From assembly GCA_963678585.2 (NCBI GenBank), contig CAXXGA010000002.1:682001-746000 (forward strand): a DNA stretch of 64,000 bases, given 5' to 3'. The notes beneath the pieces were generated by a model. It saw only the letters and a program-made list of their open reading frames with translations. It made no database searches and was not told the origin of the DNA. The translations under genes were made by a program, and so were the position numbers. This document shows, piece after piece, positions 34,632 to 43,830 of the stretch (its first letter is position 1; each line of letters opens with the position of its first letter). This stretch comes from Breoghania sp963678585 (lineage in GTDB: Bacteria > Pseudomonadota > Alphaproteobacteria > Rhizobiales > Stappiaceae).

Positions 34632-35573
34632 ATGGTCGCGAAGATCTTTATCGATGGCGAAGCCGGCACGACGGGTCTGCAGATCCGCGAGCGTCTGGCC
34701 GCGCGCCGCGATATCGAGCTTCTCTCCGTCCCGGCTGAGCGCCGCAAGGAAAAGGCCGCGCGTGCGGAATTCCTGAACGCCGCCGACATCGCCATCCTGT
34801 GCCTGCCGGATGACGCCGCGCGCGAATCCGTGTCGCTGATCGAGAACGACACCACGCGGGTGGTGGACGCCTCCACCGCGCACCGGCTCAATCCGGACTG
34901 GGCCTACGGCTTTGCCGAAATGGCTCCGGGGCAGGCCGATCTGATCGCCAAATCCAAGCGTGTCGCCAATCCCGGCTGCTATCCGCAAGGCGTGATCGCC
35001 ACCGTGCGCCCGCTCATCGAGGCGGGGCTCATTCCGGCGGACTTCCCCTTCACGGTCAGCGCAATCACCGGGTATTCCGGCGGCGGGCGCAAGATGATCG
35101 AGGCATATGAGGCGAACCCGGATGCATCGCCGTTTGCGCCTTACGGCCTGACCTTCGGCCACAAGCACCTGCCGGAGATGCGCACCTACGCGAAGATGGA
35201 CATCGACCCGCTGTTCATGCCGTCGGTCGGAAACTATGCGCAAGGCATGGTGACCATGGTTCCGCTGCAGCTGGGCCAACTCGACAGCGGCACGACGGCG
35301 AAGGTCCTGCACGATGCGATCCGCGGCTGGTTCAAGCCCGGCGGTTTCGTGGAAGTGGCCGAATACGCCGAGGTGGACAAGGTGCCGGACTTCGATCCGC
35401 GCGCCTTCAACAACACCAACGGCATGCGGCTTCACGTGTTTGGCAACGATGCCCGGCGGCAGGCCGTGCTGGTCGCCGTCTATGACAATCTCGGCAAGGG
35501 CGCTTCCGGCTCTGCCGTGCAGAACATGAACCTGTTGCTCGGCTGCGACGAGCGCGAAAGCCTCGCCGCCTGA
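34632..35573 (+). CDS. argC: N-acetyl-gamma-glutamyl-phosphate reductase, type 2
   Basis: A 313-residue NADPH enzyme of arginine synthesis, of the short type 2 class. The dinucleotide-binding start IFIDGEAGTTGLQIRERL, the catalytic cysteine C116 in VANPGCYPQG and the histidine in TFGHKHLPEM are present. The ATG at 34632 has AGGAGG ahead of it; the earlier in-frame codon at 34605 is not needed. It is 38 bases before leuD and may be co-transcribed with it, although the two belong to different pathways. Confidence 0.95.
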   Translation: MVAKIFIDGEAGTTGLQIRERLAARRDIELLSVPAERRKEKAARAEFLNAADIAILCLPDDAARESVSLIENDTTRVVDASTAHRLNPDWAYGFAEMAPGQADLIAKSKRVANPGCYPQGVIATVRPLIEAGLIPADFPFTVSAITGYSGGGRKMIEAYEANPDASPFAPYGLTFGHKHLPEMRTYAKMDIDPLFMPSVGNYAQGMVTMVPLQLGQLDSGTTAKVLHDAIRGWFKPGGFVEVAEYAEVDKVPDFDPRAFNNTNGMRLHVFGNDARRQAVLVAVYDNLGKGASGSAVQNMNLLLGCDERESLAA

Positions 35574-35611
35574 GCGGCTGCGGATTTTCAGGAGCGATTG
35601 AAGAGGACGAA

Positions 35612-36217
35612 ATGGAAAAGTTCACCACCTTGACCGGCGTTGCCGCGCCGCTGCCCTGGGTCAATATCGACACCGATATGATCATCCCCAAGCAGTTCCT
35701 GAAGACGATCAAGCGCACCGGTCTCGGCACTGCACTCTTCCACGAGATGCGCACCAAGGAAGACGGTTCGGAGAACCCGGACTTCATCCTGAACAAGCCC
35801 GCCTACCGCAACTCCAAGATCCTTGTGGCAGGCGACAATTTCGGCTGCGGTTCGTCGCGCGAGCATGCCCCCTGGGCGCTCCTCGATTTCGGCATCCGCT
35901 GCGTGATCTCCACGTCGTTCGCCGACATCTTCTACAACAACTGCTTCAAGAACGGCATCCTGCCGATCAAGGTCTCCGAGGACGAGCTTGAGAAGCTGAT
36001 GGACGACGCCGAGCGCGGTTCCAACGCGACGCTCACCGTCGATCTGGAAGCGCAGGAGATCAAGGGCCCGGACGGCGGCACGATTTCCTTCGAAATTGAT
36101 CCGCACCTCAAGCATTGCCTGCTGGAAGGTCTCGACGATATCGGCCAGACCATGCAGCGCGCCGGCACCATCGCGTCCTTCGAGACCAAGATGGAAGAGA
36201 CCCGCCCCTGGGTCTAG
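35612..36217 (+). CDS. leuD: 3-isopropylmalate dehydratase small subunit
   Basis: A 201-residue small subunit that, with LeuC, isomerises 2-isopropylmalate to 3-isopropylmalate in leucine synthesis. Family marks are TGVAAPLPWVNIDTDMIIPKQFL, ILVAGDNFGCGSSREHAPWAL and FADIFYNNCFKNGILPI. Length is normal for the bacterial protein. leuC is not in this window. A strong hairpin terminator follows directly. Confidence 0.96.
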   Translation: MEKFTTLTGVAAPLPWVNIDTDMIIPKQFLKTIKRTGLGTALFHEMRTKEDGSENPDFILNKPAYRNSKILVAGDNFGCGSSREHAPWALLDFGIRCVISTSFADIFYNNCFKNGILPIKVSEDELEKLMDDAERGSNATLTVDLEAQEIKGPDGGTISFEIDPHLKHCLLEGLDDIGQTMQRAGTIASFETKMEETRPWV

Positions 36218-36251
36218 AACCCCGGCGACGTCTCTGCGGATAACGCTTTGA

Positions 36252-36291
36252 AGCCCCTTTCCCGGCGATCCGGGGAAGGGGCTTTTCTTTG
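36252..36291 (+). terminator. Intrinsic terminator after leuD
   Basis: GCCCCTTTCCCGG and CCGGGGAAGGGGC pair around a short CGAT loop and are followed by TTTTCTTT, about 35 bases after the leuD stop. Confidence 0.9.
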
Positions 36292-36321
36292 TGCGGGATG
36301 CGGGGGAGAGCAGGGGGAGGA

Positions 36322-38631
36322 CTACCCCTTCGCCTCGTGGATCGCCCGCCAGATCTTTTCAGGCGTCACCGGCATGTCGATATGGGTGATGCCGTGGGGC
36401 TTGAGCGCATCCATGAGGGCGGAGACCACGCAAGGAAGCCCGCCCACCGTGCCCGCTTCGCCCGCGCCCTTGACGCCCAGCGGATTGGTCGGCGTCGGCA
36501 CCGGATGGGTCAGGACCTCGATCATCGGAAGGTCTGAGGCCCGCGGCATCCGGTAGTCCATGAAGGAACCGGTGACGAGCTGGCCGGTGCCGGGCTCGAA
36601 AACGATGGCCTCGCCCACGGCCTGCGCGTAGCCTTGCGCCACGCCGCCGTGGATCTGGCCCGCGACCAGCACCGGGTTCACCACCGTTCCCACATCATCC
36701 ACGACCGTATAGGCAACAACGTCGCTCCACCCGGTTTCCGGGTCGATCTCCACCTCGCAGATATGGCAGCCATTGGGGAAGGAGGCGTTCTCCGGGGCCT
36801 GCCATGCAGAGGCGGAAAGCGCCGCCGGGTCGAGGGCTGCCAGATCGTGCAGGTGGATGGCGCGATCAGTGCCGGTGATGCGGAATTCCCCCGCCTCGAA
36901 GGTGATATCCGCCGGATCGGCTTCGAGGTAATCGGCAGCCTTTGCGAGGGCCTTTTCCCGAACGTCGTCAGCCGCTTTTCTGAGCGCGGTCCCGGCAGCC
37001 ATCACCGTTCGAGACCCGAAAGTGCCGGTGCCACGCTCCACCGTGTCTGTGTCGCCGCTGATGATTTCCACACGGGCCGTGTCGAGGCCCAGAAAGGCGT
37101 TGGCCAGATGCGTGAAGGTGGTGCGCATGCCCTGACCCGTATCCTGACCGCCCAGCAGGACCATCGCATCACCCGCCGCGTTGAAGCGCACCTCGGCGAA
37201 TTCCGAAAACGGCCTGCCATAGGGCCCGCCCGCGATCTCGATCGGGTTCACGATCCCGATCCCGCGCAACAGCCCGCGCGCCGCACTTTCCGCCTTGCGC
37301 GCGGAAAACCCCGCCCAGTCGGCGGCCAGAAGCGCCTTGTCGAGGACAGCGGGAAAGTCGCCGCTGTCATAGGTGTAGGTGAGGCCGGTCCTGTAGGGCA
37401 TCTGGTCGGGCGTGATCATGTTGAGGCGGCGCAGGGCCACCCGGTCGATCCCGGTCTGGCTTGCCGCCATGTCGATCAGCCGCTCGATGACGAAGGTCGC
37501 CTCAGGTCGCCCGGCCCCGCGATAGGGGCTGGAAGGCTGGGTATGGGTGTGAACGCCCAATACCTCCACCGCGATATGCGGCGTACGGTAGACGCCCGCC
37601 AGCCCGCCCACATTGGCGATGGAAGAAATCGGTGTGTTGCGTCCCAGATAGGCCCCCATGTTGGCGTGGCTCGTCACCTTCAGGGCCTGAAACTGGCCTT
37701 GCGCGTCCAGCGCCAACGATGCCTCGCTGACCTGATCGCGGGCATGGGGATCGCCCAGAAAGGCCTCGCTGCGGCTTGAAAGCCAGCGCACCGGACGTCC
37801 GAGCACCTTCGCCAGATGAAGCGTCAGCACATATTCCGGAAACGGCGCGTTCTTCATGCCGAAGGAGCCACCGACATCATGGGTCAGGAGCCGCAAGCGC
37901 TCCGGCGCGATGTTCATCAGTTCGGCGGTGTAGTTGCGCACTGCATGGGTGTTCTGCACGCCCACATGAAGCGTGTAACGGTCGGTTTGCGGATCGTGAA
38001 GCGCGATGGCGTTGCGCGGTTCCAGAGGCGAGGCGACTACGCGGGAGAACCGGAAGGTCTGGCTGACCGTATGCGCGGCCTGTTCGAATGCCGTCTCCAC
38101 TGCCTCCACATCGCCTGCGCAATGGGAAAAGACGATGTTGCCGGGCACCTCGTCCCACACGATGGGCGCGTCCTCGCGCGCTGCTTCCATAACGTCGGTG
38201 ACGGCGGGAAGATCATCGTAAGCGACCGCGACCGCCTCGCGCGCATCCTCGGCCTGCGCGGCCGTTTCAGCCACGACGGCTGCCACGATATCGCCGACAA
38301 ACCGCGTCTGCGTCTCGCAGATCATCGCATAGGGCGTTTCAAAGGTCGGCGTGCCGTCGGGTCGTTTCAGCTGAAGTTCGGGCGCGATGGTGCCGAAGCC
38401 CGCAGCGCGCGCATCCGCCCCGGTGAAAACGGCGAGCACGCCCGGCATCGAAAGCGCGGCGGAGGCGTCGATATCGACGATCCGGGCTGAGGCGAAGGGC
38501 GCGCGCACGAAGACCAGATGGGCCTCCCCGGCAAAATGCAGGTCGTCATTGTAGCGCCCGCCGCCGGTCGTCAGGCGAGCGTCCTCCTCGCGAATCCAGC
38601 GGGAGCCTTGCGTGTCTGCATGTCCGGTCAT
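36322..38631 (-). CDS. Xanthine dehydrogenase/CO dehydrogenase-type molybdopterin-binding large subunit
   Basis: A 769-residue large subunit of the molybdenum hydroxylase family. The N-terminal Ald_Xan_dh_C-like domain (YNDDLHFAGEAHLVFVRAPFASARI, TRFVGDIVAAVVAET) is followed by molybdenum-cofactor domains: VGGSFGMKNAPFPEY, SSPYRGAGRPEATFVIE and GTVVNPVLVAGQIHGGVAQG, ending with GVKGAGEAGTVG, which contains the active-site glutamate. The loop PYRGAGRPEA is of the form II (non-CO-specific) type, so the substrate is probably not CO. No medium (FAD) or small (2Fe-2S) subunit genes are adjacent, which is unusual. Confidence 0.92.
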   Translation of the reverse strand: MTGHADTQGSRWIREEDARLTTGGGRYNDDLHFAGEAHLVFVRAPFASARIVDIDASAALSMPGVLAVFTGADARAAGFGTIAPELQLKRPDGTPTFETPYAMICETQTRFVGDIVAAVVAETAAQAEDAREAVAVAYDDLPAVTDVMEAAREDAPIVWDEVPGNIVFSHCAGDVEAVETAFEQAAHTVSQTFRFSRVVASPLEPRNAIALHDPQTDRYTLHVGVQNTHAVRNYTAELMNIAPERLRLLTHDVGGSFGMKNAPFPEYVLTLHLAKVLGRPVRWLSSRSEAFLGDPHARDQVSEASLALDAQGQFQALKVTSHANMGAYLGRNTPISSIANVGGLAGVYRTPHIAVEVLGVHTHTQPSSPYRGAGRPEATFVIERLIDMAASQTGIDRVALRRLNMITPDQMPYRTGLTYTYDSGDFPAVLDKALLAADWAGFSARKAESAARGLLRGIGIVNPIEIAGGPYGRPFSEFAEVRFNAAGDAMVLLGGQDTGQGMRTTFTHLANAFLGLDTARVEIISGDTDTVERGTGTFGSRTVMAAGTALRKAADDVREKALAKAADYLEADPADITFEAGEFRITGTDRAIHLHDLAALDPAALSASAWQAPENASFPNGCHICEVEIDPETGWSDVVAYTVVDDVGTVVNPVLVAGQIHGGVAQGYAQAVGEAIVFEPGTGQLVTGSFMDYRMPRASDLPMIEVLTHPVPTPTNPLGVKGAGEAGTVGGLPCVVSALMDALKPHGITHIDMPVTPEKIWRAIHEAKG

Positions 38632-38880
38632 GGGTGTCCGCCGTTTCTGCCGTAGGGTCAGGTGATCTGGTTTCAGTACCTATAGCAAGGCAGGCGTCGC
38701 GCAAAGGGGCGCAAGGCGTGGGCGCGCAAGCCCGGGACAAGGTGAAGCGTTAACCATCCTTGTCCTTAAAGTTTTAACGGTTCCGGCGCAGCATCCGGCC
38801 TGACTGGCAATCTGCGGGGGCATGAAAGCGAGCGGGAAGGTGCGGGGGGGCGTTCCGCGAAGTTTCGCGAAGGTTTAGTA

Positions 38881-39312
38881 ATGGCGTATCCCATCCGACA
38901 CCCCGAACGCACCGAGAGGCGGTTTCCGGCAATTGCGCTGGCGCTGATTCTTGCCGTCAGCGTTGCAGGCTGTTCCTCCATTCCCGGATTTGGCTGGCTC
39001 GACCGGTCCGACGTCACATGGAACGACACCAAGTGGTGCGTCCCGGGTTCGTTGAAGCGGGTTGTCGTGCGCGTGTCGGAGCGTTTCGGCCATGTGACCG
39101 TGACGTCCACCAAGCGCTGGTGGCTTGAAAACTGGTGGAAGGGCGGGGCGCCGCACTCCAAGCACCGCTCCTGCGAGGCGGTCGATTTCAACGTGCGCGG
39201 AAATCCACGTCAGGTGATCGCCTTCCTGAAGGCGCAGCGGGAAGTGGGCGGCTACAAATATTATCCCGGCGGCCACTATCACATCGACAACGGCCGCCGC
39301 CGCACCTGGTAG
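38881..39312 (+). CDS. D-Ala-D-Ala carboxypeptidase-type (M15-like) lipoprotein
   Basis: A 143-residue lipoprotein with a lipobox VAGC (C31) after the membrane segment IALALILAVSVAG. The zinc-site pattern is visible: HxxxxxxD in KHRSCEAVDF and the histidines of GGHYHID near the C-terminus, as in M15/YcbK-like peptidoglycan peptidases. It probably trims cell-wall peptides while attached to a membrane. It is alone on the plus strand between the molybdenum hydroxylase gene and the tRNA. Confidence 0.85.
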   Translation: MAYPIRHPERTERRFPAIALALILAVSVAGCSSIPGFGWLDRSDVTWNDTKWCVPGSLKRVVVRVSERFGHVTVTSTKRWWLENWWKGGAPHSKHRSCEAVDFNVRGNPRQVIAFLKAQREVGGYKYYPGGHYHIDNGRRRTW

Positions 39313-39472
39313 GCAGGTCGTCTATTCCGGCATTTCCGATTGATCAGCCATTCGCACCGCGCGTCCTGAAAGGGGCGCGCCGCGATCCCGCTATGGTTCA
39401 TTCGAACCGGAGCGCATTCCGTCATCCCGCGGGCGGGAATGGAACAAAGTCAGCAACTTCAAGGGAATGGAA

Positions 39473-39547
39473 TGGTGGGCGATACTGGGATTGAACCAGT
39501 GACCTTTCCGGTGTGAACGGAACGCTCTCCCGCTGAGCTAATCGCCC
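39473..39547 (-). tRNA. tRNA-Val (anticodon CAC)
   Basis: Read on the minus strand, GGGCGAT pairs with ATCGCCC in the acceptor stem; the D arm is GCTC...GAGC, the anticodon arm TTCCG-TTCACAC-CGGAA gives anticodon CAC (39515-39513), and the T arm is ACTGG-TTCAATC-CCAGT. The 3' CCA is encoded (39475-39473). Length is 75 bases including CCA. CAC reads GUG valine codons. Confidence 0.96.
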
Positions 39548-39727
39548 TTGCCGCGTTGGCTGGTGGCGGGTTTCTATGAGATTTCAGCTGTGTGTGCAAG
39601 GGCCATATTGGTTACGCACACCATTTTTCGAACCGCGTTTTGCCCGTGTTTTTGAACCGCGTGCCGGATTTGTTCGCAGCCGGCGGCTTCCCTGTCCGTG
39701 AGGACAAGCGCGATCCGGCGGCACGTC

Positions 39728-40408
39728 TCAGGCGGTTGCCGGTTTGCCGACCTCTTCCACCGCCTGCCACAAGGCATCGAAATGGGAGATCACCCGGTCC
39801 GGTCCCAGTTCGGTGACGGGCACGGGCGTGTAGCCGAAATCGACCGCGACGACGGGGATGGCCGCTGCGCGCGCCGCGTTGATGTCGGTGATGGAGTCGC
39901 CCACCATCACCGAGCCGCTTGCAACGCCGCCGCTGCGCTCGATCGCGCCGAGGATCGGCATAGCGTCGGGCTTCGACCTTTCGAACGTGTCGCCGCCGAT
40001 GATGGCTGCAAAGCGGTTCGTCATGTCGAGCTGGCCCAGCAGGTCGCGCGCCAGCCCTTCCAGCTTGTTGGTGCACACCGCAAGGCTCCAGCCCGCATCG
40101 GCAAACCGGTCGAGTGCGGCCTCCACACCGGGGAAGGGGCGGCTTTCAACGGCGATATTGGCCGCATAGTGCTCGATATAGCGGGCGAAGAGCTTCTCCA
40201 GATGATCGCCCTCCAGCGTCTGCCCGGCTTCCCTGAAGCCCTTTTGCAGCATCACCCGCACGCCCTGGCCGACCAGCCGGTTGATGCCCTCCAGCGCAAA
40301 GACCGGGAGGCCTTCCTCTTGCAGTACCACGTTGAGCGAGTTGAGGAGATCCGGCGCGGTATCAACCAGCGTGCCGTCGAGATCGAAAATGAGAACCGGG
40401 CGGGACAA
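39728..40408 (-). CDS. gph: Phosphoglycolate phosphatase, HAD family
   Basis: A protein of about 226 residues with HAD motif I IFDLDGTLVDTAPD near the N-terminus, the cap-domain stretch, AVCTNKLEGLA (motif II), GGDTFERSKPDAMPIL (motif III lysine) and VMVGDSITDINAARAAAIP (motif IV). It removes 2-phosphoglycolate made during DNA repair or photorespiration-like reactions. The start is uncertain: a TTG at 40408 has GGAG eight bases upstream; a GTG at 40417 and an ATG at 40474 are also in frame, but the latter adds residues outside the family. Confidence 0.92.
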   Translation of the reverse strand: MSRPVLIFDLDGTLVDTAPDLLNSLNVVLQEEGLPVFALEGINRLVGQGVRVMLQKGFREAGQTLEGDHLEKLFARYIEHYAANIAVESRPFPGVEAALDRFADAGWSLAVCTNKLEGLARDLLGQLDMTNRFAAIIGGDTFERSKPDAMPILGAIERSGGVASGSVMVGDSITDINAARAAAIPVVAVDFGYTPVPVTELGPDRVISHFDALWQAVEEVGKPATA

Positions 40409-40635
40409 GCAAGCCACTCCATCTGGGGCAAGGAAAGCACGCAACGGGCTAGCCCGTTTGATGGCGGGTGGCAAGGGCAGGGCGGGACATGTGGTCCAAG
40501 GGCTGCGCGATATCCGGCCGCATGTCCGCCCCTACATCCGCCCCTACGCAAGGCGAAGCGGGCCCGCAGGCGGGCCGCTTCAAATTGTAGTCATCGGATG
40601 TGTCTTGCGGGGCCGTTCGCGATTCCGAGCGCTGA

Positions 40636-42426
40636 TCAGACCTTGTAGGCGGTTCTGAATCCGCCCCAGTGACGTCCCGCCACGGTGATCGGCACGTCGA
40701 TCTCGCGCATCCACACCATCTCCCCGTTGCCCATGTCGCGCGGATAGGACTGGATCAGGAAGGGGCGGGTGTTGCGCGCCGCCGAAAGCCCGGCGCGGTC
40801 GTCGAAGATGCGCTTGTTGCGGCAGTTGGCGGCGTTCCACGTCGGGTCGCTCGGCTTCTGCGGATGGGAATAGATCTTGTTGTGAACCGGCAGGTAGCCG
40901 TTGCGGTCCACCGCGGCGCAAAACGTCATGCCCTTGGAGCGCGATGCCTCCAGTAGCGGTTCCTGCACCTCCGGCAGAATGCGCTCCAGCACGGCCAGCG
41001 CCTTGTTGGTGTATTGCTGCGGATTGGTGTCGGCGACGAGCTGGTAGTCCGCATCGAACAGGCTTGCGACGCTGAGCTGGCCGGAATCGATGGCCTTCTT
41101 CATGGCCGCCTCAACCTTGCGCCCCGCCTCCTTCGCCGCTTCGATGAAGGCGTGGTTTTCGGCCTGAACCGCATCGAGCTGTTTTTGGAGCGATGTTTTC
41201 GCTGCCGCATCCAGATCGCGGAACGAGGAATGCAGCCCGAGCGAACTGGTGCCCGTGATGGCGACCGGAAAGCGGCCGTGGCGACCGAGGTCGAGCGTTC
41301 CTTGAGTGCCCGGACGCAATTTCAGTTCCTCGTCTTCGGGCTTCATCAGTGTGCCGCCGAGGGAGATGTCGAGCACATGGACGGGCTTGACCTCCCCGGC
41401 GATCTCAAGCTGGCCGCGCAGGTCGACGGGATACCGGTCGTGCTGGCGCCGGTTGCCCGCCGAGGTCTGGCGGATCAGCATGGTGAAACGCGTGCCCAGT
41501 GCCTCGGTGAGATCTGTCATGTCGGCGCTGGCCCTGGTGATCTCCTTGCCAGCTCCCTCCGCCTCGTCGGTGGCGGTGGAAATGGCGTTGACGCGCTCGC
41601 CCACCTCGCGCACGAAATCGGCTGTCTGGTGCGCGCTGCGGCCGATCTCGTCGGTGGTGGCGACCTGCTCTTCCACGGCGCCTGCGACCGAGATGAAGCT
41701 CGGACGGATTTCGTCGATGGCGTCGATGATCCGGTTCACCGCGCCGATGGAGCCCTCCGCCGTCACCTGAAGCCGCTCGATATTGCTGCTGATCTCGTCG
41801 GTGGCCCGCTGGGTCTGCTCCGACAGAAGCTTTACCTCGTTGGCCACGACCGCAAAGCCCTTGCCTGCTTCGCCCGCACGTGCCGCCTCGATGGTGGCGT
41901 TCAGCGCAAGCAGGTTGGTCTGCTTGGCGACGGCGGAAATCATCAGCACCACTTCAGCGATCTTCTGTACCGCATCGCGCAACTGGTTCACGCCGTCATT
42001 GGCTTCTGCCGCAATTCCGCCCGCGCGGTCGGCCAGCGCGGTCGTGCTGGAGACGCGTTCCCCGATCTCGCGGCTCGTATGGGTCAGTTCCTCAAGGGCT
42101 TCGGCAAGCTGGGCGGCGTTGTCGGTCGCTTCCGCGCTGCGCGTGGACAGCTGCTGCGTGTCGGCGCGAATGCCGGAAATGATACGGCCCTGATTGGCAA
42201 GCTGCTCGTTGACCGCACTCGCACTCTCCATGATCTCGCGCGCGGATACGGCAAGGTCGGCCTCGATAAGGTCGAACGCCTCGCCGATCTCGCCGTCTTG
42301 CGACCCCGGCCGTTCCCGCGGTGCCGCCTCGACTGTTTCCGTATTGGCGGGCGAATGGGCGACCTGTTCTTCACGTTTTGTCAGTTTGCGCGCAAAATTC
42401 GGTAACGCGAAGGCGTGGACAGCCAT
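40636..42426 (-). CDS. Soluble chemoreceptor with PilZ domain and C-terminal sensor
   Basis: A 596-residue protein without membrane segments. Order: short N-terminal region; methyl-accepting signalling helices (about 60-300) with the hairpin tip KQTNLLALNATIEAARAGEAG; a PilZ domain (about 320-400) beginning RRQHDRYPV and containing DISLGG, which together form the c-di-GMP-binding signature; then a C-terminal domain of about 160 residues resembling a Cache-like sensor seen at the end of other alphaproteobacterial receptors (RNKRIFDDRAGLSAARNTRPFLIQSYPRDMG). The start at 42426 has GGAGAG upstream. It would link c-di-GMP to chemotaxis. Confidence 0.9.
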   Translation of the reverse strand: MAVHAFALPNFARKLTKREEQVAHSPANTETVEAAPRERPGSQDGEIGEAFDLIEADLAVSAREIMESASAVNEQLANQGRIISGIRADTQQLSTRSAEATDNAAQLAEALEELTHTSREIGERVSSTTALADRAGGIAAEANDGVNQLRDAVQKIAEVVLMISAVAKQTNLLALNATIEAARAGEAGKGFAVVANEVKLLSEQTQRATDEISSNIERLQVTAEGSIGAVNRIIDAIDEIRPSFISVAGAVEEQVATTDEIGRSAHQTADFVREVGERVNAISTATDEAEGAGKEITRASADMTDLTEALGTRFTMLIRQTSAGNRRQHDRYPVDLRGQLEIAGEVKPVHVLDISLGGTLMKPEDEELKLRPGTQGTLDLGRHGRFPVAITGTSSLGLHSSFRDLDAAAKTSLQKQLDAVQAENHAFIEAAKEAGRKVEAAMKKAIDSGQLSVASLFDADYQLVADTNPQQYTNKALAVLERILPEVQEPLLEASRSKGMTFCAAVDRNGYLPVHNKIYSHPQKPSDPTWNAANCRNKRIFDDRAGLSAARNTRPFLIQSYPRDMGNGEMVWMREIDVPITVAGRHWGGFRTAYKV

Positions 42427-42489
42427 GGATGTCTCTCCGAAGGAATAGAAGCAATAAGACCTCAATCGAGATATCGCTATAAGACGCAT

Positions 42490-43084
42490 GAAAACTTTCT
42501 AAAGCATGAAAGAGACTTGACGTATTAAAGCGTATGTTTGATATGTCTATTCTTGATAAGTAAAACAGTTTTTATGTATGCTTTGAAGTTATACGAGTTG
42601 TGGGGGATGCCGCAGAGGTAAGGGTGGCCCTGGAGCTGCTTCACGGTGGACACCGCGAGGGTTGGTGCGGCTTGATTGCTCTGTTCAGTCAATGCGGGAA
42701 TCGCGCAGGATCGCGCGCCGTTCCCGGTGACGGCGCATCACGCCGCATGCCTTTTCCTCGCCGGAATTGCGATGTTGTGTGCGATGCTCACAGCGGCGCG
42801 GTCCCGGCGGGATTTACACAACTGCGGTGGTTGTGCAGGCAAACCGAGGCAAACTGTGGCCTGACTGGGCCTGCCATGCTATTCAGCCGCCGGCGCTTTG
42901 GATCCGTGTCGTCAAAAAGCCAGAATCCGGCTTCACCCGGACGCGATCTGCAAGCGGGATCGCCGACGGGAGTGGGCCCTGTTTATCCGGCTTGCCCGCA
43001 AGGGTGGTTATGTAGAATTCTTGCGCCCCGAACGGGCTCGCTTTGAAGTTGTCCGCCACAAGAAGCGGATGCCGAGGAGGTGGA
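42490..43084. other. Intergenic region between chemoreceptor and rpiA
   Basis: Almost 600 bases with no convincing gene. The first 110 bases are AT-rich and probably contain the chemoreceptor promoter (minus strand). One short frame beginning with TTG at 42676 contains a hydrophobic stretch (AACLFLAGIAMLCAML) but has no close ribosome binding site. The last 90 bases, just before the AGGAGG of rpiA, would be its leader. Confidence 0.45.
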
Positions 43085-43786
43085 ATGAGTGACGAGTTGA
43101 AGCGCGCATCGGCAGAAGCCGCGCTGGAGGAAGTGCGTTCCGGCATGAAGCTGGGCATCGGCACCGGCTCCACGGCTGAGTTCTTTGTGCGCGCGCTCGC
43201 GGAAAAGGTTGCGGGCGGACTGGACGTCATCGGCGTTCCGACGTCCGAGCGCACCGCTGCGCTTTGCAAGGAACTCGGGGTTCCGCTAACCACGCTGGAC
43301 GAAACCCCCGAACTCGATCTGACGATTGACGGCGCCGACGAACTGGACGCCGCGCTTCAGCTCATCAAAGGTGGCGGCGCGGCCCTGCTGCGCGAGAAGA
43401 TCGTCGCGGCGGCCTCCGCACGCATGGTGGTCATCGCCGACGAGAGCAAGGTCGTTGAGACGCTGGGCCGTTTCCCGCTTCCCATCGAGGTGATGCCGTT
43501 CGGTCTGGAATCGACGCGGCGCGCGGTGGTGAAGGCCGCCGATGCGCTGTCGATGACCGGCGACGTGAATCTGCGCCTGAACGCCGACAATGCGCCGCTC
43601 GTTACCGATGGCGGTCACTACATTCTTGATGGCCGCTGGGGGCAGATCCCCGATGCGGCCGCCCTTGCCGACCGGCTCGCCGCCATTCCCGGCGTTGTCG
43701 AACACGGATTGTTTATCGGCCTGGCAAAGGCCGCCTATGTGGCGGGTCCGACCGGGGTACGAAAGATTTCGCCCGCGGCGGCCTGA
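43085..43786 (+). CDS. rpiA: Ribose-5-phosphate isomerase A
   Basis: A 233-residue enzyme interconverting ribose-5-phosphate and ribulose-5-phosphate in the pentose phosphate pathway. The active-site loops LGIGTGSTAEFFV, LTIDGADELDAAL and IKGGGAALLREKIV are intact, and the C-terminal GVVEHGLFIGLAKAAYV is typical. ATG at 43085 is preceded by GAGGAGG. It begins the conserved row rpiA-DUF2059-gor. Confidence 0.96.
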   Translation: MSDELKRASAEAALEEVRSGMKLGIGTGSTAEFFVRALAEKVAGGLDVIGVPTSERTAALCKELGVPLTTLDETPELDLTIDGADELDAALQLIKGGGAALLREKIVAAASARMVVIADESKVVETLGRFPLPIEVMPFGLESTRRAVVKAADALSMTGDVNLRLNADNAPLVTDGGHYILDGRWGQIPDAAALADRLAAIPGVVEHGLFIGLAKAAYVAGPTGVRKISPAAA

Positions 43787-43830
43787 GAGCGCCCCGCAGT
43801 GGCATACGCGATGAAGTAACGGAGAAAGAC

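Noticed and set aside
39473..39547. tRNA gene as integration site of an island
   Set aside because: No integrase and no duplicated tRNA 3' end were seen nearby.
42600..43046. Possible gene of 148 codons before rpiA
   Set aside because: No ribosome binding site, no family resemblance, and competing frames of similar length on both strands.
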